Origin: Candidatus Accumulibacter iunctus
GTDB lineage: Bacteria; Pseudomonadota; Gammaproteobacteria; Burkholderiales; Rhodocyclaceae
DNA: 24,952 nucleotides
NCBI GenBank assembly: GCA_002345025.1
Contig: DDUX01000071.1
Span: forward strand, 1-24,952
Direction: 5' to 3'
Part shown: positions 22,032-24,952 of the stretch, one piece after another
How the letters are laid out: every line of letters starts with the position of its first letter
How positions within the stretch are numbered: position 1 is the stretch's first letter
Notes under the pieces: generated by a model
Database searches by the model: none
Seen by the model: only the letters and a program-made list of their open reading frames with translations
What the model was told of the DNA's origin: nothing
Position numbers and translations under genes: made by a program

Positions 22032-23870
22032 TCAGGCCACCATGTGTTCGCGGAGCGGGCGGACGTTGAGCCGGGCGACTCGTTCGGCGATCTCCTGGGT
22101 GATGAAGCGGGCAGTGATCGGCGTGCCGTCGTAGTGCAGCACTGGGATCAGGCTGGCCGGGTTGACGTGTGCCTCGTTGATCAGCAGCGTCGTCAGTTGC
22201 CCGTCGAAGTTCTGCTCGAAGACGAAGACCTTCGAGTGCGCGGCGATGAAGTCGGCGATCTCGTTCTGGAACGGGAAGGCGCGAACGCGCAGGGCGTTGA
22301 TGTAGATCCCCTGTTCGGCGAGTGCGTCGAGCGCTTCCTGCATCGCCGGGCCGGTCGAACCATACAAGATGGCGGCGAAGCGCGCCGGGTAGCGGGCAGC
22401 GGTCAGCACCGGCAGCGGCACCAGCGACTTGGCGGTCTCGAACTTCTGCCGCAGTCGCTGCATGTTGTAGATGTAGTCGGCGCCGGCCTCGGAGTATACG
22501 GCATAGGCGTTCTTTGTCGTGCCGCGGGTGAAGTAGCCGCCCTTGGTCGGGTGCGTTCCGGGATAGGTGCGGTAGGGGATGCCGTCGCCATCGACGTCGA
22601 GGTAGCGGCCGAAGTCGCTACCGGCGTCGAGCGCTTCGCGCGTCATCACCTTGCCGCGGTCGTACTCGCGGCTGTCGTCCCAGGCGAAGGGGCGGCACAG
22701 GCGCTGGTTCATGCCGATGTCGAGGTCGGTCATGACGAACACCGGCGTCTGCAGGCGTTCGGCGAGGTCGAGCGCCTGCGCCGACATCTCGAAGCACTCG
22801 TAGGGGTCTTCGGGAAACAGCAGGACGTGCTTGGTGTCGCCGTGCGAGGCGTAGGCGCAGGCGAGCACGTCGGCCTGCTGCGTGCGCGTCGGCATGCCGG
22901 TCGACGGGCCGCCGCGCTGGACGTTGATCAGCACCGCCGGGATCTCGGCGAAGTAGGCGAGGCCGATGAATTCGGCCATCAGCGAGATGCCGGGGCCGGA
23001 GGTGGAGGTGAACGCGCGCGCGCCGTTCCAGCCGGCGCCGATGACCATGCCGATCGACGCCAGCTCGTCTTCGGCCTGGACGATGCTGTAGCGCTTCTCG
23101 CCGCTGACCGGGTCGGTGCGCAGTTTCTTTGCATAGCGCTCGAAGGCTTCGGGGACCGACGAGGAGGGGGTGATCGGGTACCACGCGCAGACCGTCGCGC
23201 CACCGTAGATGCAGCCGAGCGCGGCGGCACTGTTGCCGTCGGTGAAGATCATGTCGCCGACGCGGTCGCGGCGCTCGACCTTGAGCGCGATCGGCTTCAG
23301 GTGCTGGCGGGCGTACTCGCGGCCGAGATTGAGTGCCTGCAGGTTGGAGTCGAAAAGCTTCTCCTTGCCCTTGTACTGTTCGCCGAAGAGCTTCTCGATT
23401 TCCTGTGGGTCGATGTCCAGCAGCGTCGTCAGGGCGCCGACGTAGATGATGTTCTTGAACAACTGGCGCTCGCGCGAGTCGCTGTAGGTGTCGTTGCAGA
23501 TCTCGGTCAGCGGCATGCCGAGGACGTGGATGTCGCTGCGCAGGCGGGAGCGTGGCACGGCCTTCGAGCTGTCGTAGAAGAGGTAGCCGCCGGGATCGAT
23601 CTCGCGCACGTCCTGCTCCCAGCTCTGCGGATTCATCGCCACCATCAGGTCGACGCCACCGCGGCGACCGAGGTAGCCGTGCTCGGTGACGCGTACCTCG
23701 AACCAGGTCGGCAGTCCCTGGATGTTGGAGGGAAAGATGTTGCGCGGCGACACCGGCACCCCCATGCGCAGGATCGCGCGGGCAAACAGTTCGTTTGCCG
23801 ACGCCGAGCCGGAGCCGTTGATGTTGGCGAACTTGACGACGAAATCGTTGATTGCTTCGATCTTCTGCAT
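22032..23870 (-). CDS. korA: 2-oxoacid:ferredoxin oxidoreductase gamma-alpha subunit (KorA)
   Basis: The 612-residue fused subunit has the gamma domain first (roughly residues 1-190, beginning FVVKFANINGSGSASANELF). It is followed by the alpha pyrimidine-binding domain starting at about 210 (DGNSAAALGCIYGGATVCAW, YPITPSSSVPEAFE, STSGPGISLMAEFIG, VQRGGPSTGMPTRTQQAD). This gamma-alpha fusion is normal for bacterial KorA. The ATG at 23870 has GAGGAG just upstream. It is in one operon with korB and the partial korC-like gene that ends 10 bases upstream. Confidence 0.95.
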   Translation of the reverse strand: MQKIEAINDFVVKFANINGSGSASANELFARAILRMGVPVSPRNIFPSNIQGLPTWFEVRVTEHGYLGRRGGVDLMVAMNPQSWEQDVREIDPGGYLFYDSSKAVPRSRLRSDIHVLGMPLTEICNDTYSDSRERQLFKNIIYVGALTTLLDIDPQEIEKLFGEQYKGKEKLFDSNLQALNLGREYARQHLKPIALKVERRDRVGDMIFTDGNSAAALGCIYGGATVCAWYPITPSSSVPEAFERYAKKLRTDPVSGEKRYSIVQAEDELASIGMVIGAGWNGARAFTSTSGPGISLMAEFIGLAYFAEIPAVLINVQRGGPSTGMPTRTQQADVLACAYASHGDTKHVLLFPEDPYECFEMSAQALDLAERLQTPVFVMTDLDIGMNQRLCRPFAWDDSREYDRGKVMTREALDAGSDFGRYLDVDGDGIPYRTYPGTHPTKGGYFTRGTTKNAYAVYSEAGADYIYNMQRLRQKFETAKSLVPLPVLTAARYPARFAAILYGSTGPAMQEALDALAEQGIYINALRVRAFPFQNEIADFIAAHSKVFVFEQNFDGQLTTLLINEAHVNPASLIPVLHYDGTPITARFITQEIAERVARLNVRPLREHMVA

Positions 23871-23880
23871 TTGTCGCTCC

Positions 23881-24952
23881 TCAGGTGACCGCTGCCTGCG
23901 CTTCGCTGGCGCCCGTCCTCGCGCAGCCGGCATGCGTCATGACCAGCAGGTACTTCTGCATGTCCCAGGCGCCGGTCGGGCAGCGCTCGGCGCACAGACC
24001 GCAGTGCAGGCAGACATCCTCGTCCTTGACCATCACCCGCCCGGTCTTGAGTGTCCCCGAGACATAGAGGTCCTGGCTGCGGTTCAGCGCCGGCGCCAGC
24101 AGGCGTGTCCGCAGATCGTCCTCGTCGCCGTTGTGCGTGAAGCTGATGCAGTCCATCGGGCAGATGTCCATGCAGGCGTCACACTCGATGCACAGGCGCG
24201 TGCTGAACACCGTCTGCACGTCGCAGTTCAGGCAGCGCTGGGTCTCCTTCAGGGCGGTGGCGGCGTCGAAGCCCAGCTCGACCTCGATGCTGATGCTCTT
24301 CAGCGTCAGCTCCGGCGGCGCCCACGGCACCTTGTAGCGGCTGTCGCCGGAGACGTCGTTGTCGTAGCTCCACTCGTGGATGCCCATCTTCTGCGACATC
24401 AGCGTGGTCATCGGCGGCGGCCGCTGCCGGGTGTCTTCGCCGCTGAGCAGCTTGTCGATCGACACCGCGGCCTCGTGGCCGTGGGCGACCGCCCAGATGA
24501 TGTTCTTCGGGCCCAGGGCGGCGTCGCCGCCGAACAGCACATGCGGCAGGCTGCATTGCAAGGTCGACTCGTCGAGTACCGGCATGCCCCACTCGTTGAA
24601 CTCGATGCCGACGTCGCGCTCGATCCACGGGAAGGCGTTTTCCTGACCGACCGCGACCAGCACCTCGTCGCAGGGGTGGTACTCGTCCGGCTCGCCGGTC
24701 GGCACCAGCTTGCGCCGGCCGCGATCGTCGTATTCGGCGCGGACCTTCTCGAAGCTCATGCCAACCAGGCGGCCGTTGTCGAGGTGGAAGGCCTTGGGCA
24801 CGCGGCAGTCGAGGATCGGTATGCCCTCGTGGATGGCGTCCTCCTTCTCCCACGGCGAGGCCTTCATCTCGTCGAAACCGGAGCGGACGATCACCTTGAC
24901 CTCGTCGCCCCCCAGGCGCCGCGCCGAACGGCAGCAGTCCATCGCGGTGTTG
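23881..24952 (-). CDS. FAD-dependent oxidoreductase with 4Fe-4S clusters, KorC-like (partial, cut by window edge)
   Basis: About 357 residues of the C-terminal part are present; the gene continues past 24952. VLFGGDAALGPKNIIWAVAH is the FAD/NADPH-binding end of a glutamate-synthase-small-subunit-type flavoprotein. It is followed by two ferredoxin clusters, CIECDACMDICPMDC and CLHCGLCAERCP. An extra pair of cysteines (CLNC) precedes them. Beside korA and korB it most likely forms the electron-transfer subunit, like KorC of the 2-oxoglutarate:NADP oxidoreductase described in Azoarcus. That functional link is inference from context; a stand-alone glutamate synthase subunit is the alternative. 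Confidence 0.85.
   Translation of the reverse strand, partial: NTAMDCCRSARRLGGDEVKVIVRSGFDEMKASPWEKEDAIHEGIPILDCRVPKAFHLDNGRLVGMSFEKVRAEYDDRGRRKLVPTGEPDEYHPCDEVLVAVGQENAFPWIERDVGIEFNEWGMPVLDESTLQCSLPHVLFGGDAALGPKNIIWAVAHGHEAAVSIDKLLSGEDTRQRPPPMTTLMSQKMGIHEWSYDNDVSGDSRYKVPWAPPELTLKSISIEVELGFDAATALKETQRCLNCDVQTVFSTRLCIECDACMDICPMDCISFTHNGDEDDLRTRLLAPALNRSQDLYVSGTLKTGRVMVKDEDVCLHCGLCAERCPTGAWDMQKYLLVMTHAGCARTGASEAQAAVT

Noticed and set aside
22044..23888. 614-residue + strand open frame opposite korA
   Set aside because: Antisense shadow of korA, which has full-length family match.

Overview
The window is GC-rich bacterial chromosome. Its gene content (a Csm-type CRISPR locus, a korABC-like 2-oxoacid oxidoreductase cluster, a long CoA-transferase, LrgAB) points to a betaproteobacterium, probably Rhodocyclales-like (Azoarcus/Accumulibacter type). 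That assignment is inference from gene content only; no rRNA or tRNA is present. Almost every gene is on the minus strand.

Positions 184-14557 are one type III-A CRISPR-Cas locus read right to left. In transcription order it holds an NE0113-family CARF protein with a winged-helix tail, a CARF-HEPN Csx1-type ribonuclease, a 240-base gap, then csm1/cas10 (HD and GGDD both intact), csm2, csm3, csm4, a long csm5, csx16, a fusion of Csx16 with a Card1/Can2-type CARF nuclease, cas6, and finally an array of 34 identical 36-base repeats. From csm1 to cas6 the genes overlap or sit 2-28 bases apart, so they form one operon. It runs straight into the array, and the cas6 reading frame ends inside the nearest spacer. 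No cas1/cas2 is present.

The spacers are informative. Several are diverged copies of one another that differ mostly at third codon positions when read on the + strand. They therefore sample the coding strand of the same phage genes from related phages. Transcription of the array from the minus strand gives crRNAs antisense to those mRNAs, as type III interference needs, and gives an ATTAAGAC 5' handle.

Positions 14558-17540 are an accessory scrapyard: a MAPEG gene fragment spliced to a DUF1016/YhcG nuclease fragment, an intact AbrB-type antitoxin/VapC pair (the only + strand genes), a C-terminal remnant of a type I restriction HsdR, and a block of 21-base repeats in opposing orientations. 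A direct repeat of about 96 bases (NE0113 promoter plus first codons) brackets this 2.7 kb segment.

From 17542 to the end are metabolic or housekeeping genes: an acyl-CoA:acetate/3-ketoacid CoA-transferase with an extra C-terminal domain, lrgB and lrgA, and korB, korA and a partial FAD/4Fe-4S korC-like subunit cut by the window edge.

Working model: target mRNA binding makes Csm1 produce cyclic oligoadenylate. This would activate the Card1-type nuclease and the HEPN ribonuclease, while Csx16 (free and fused to the effector) and perhaps the NE0113 protein would limit or report the signal.
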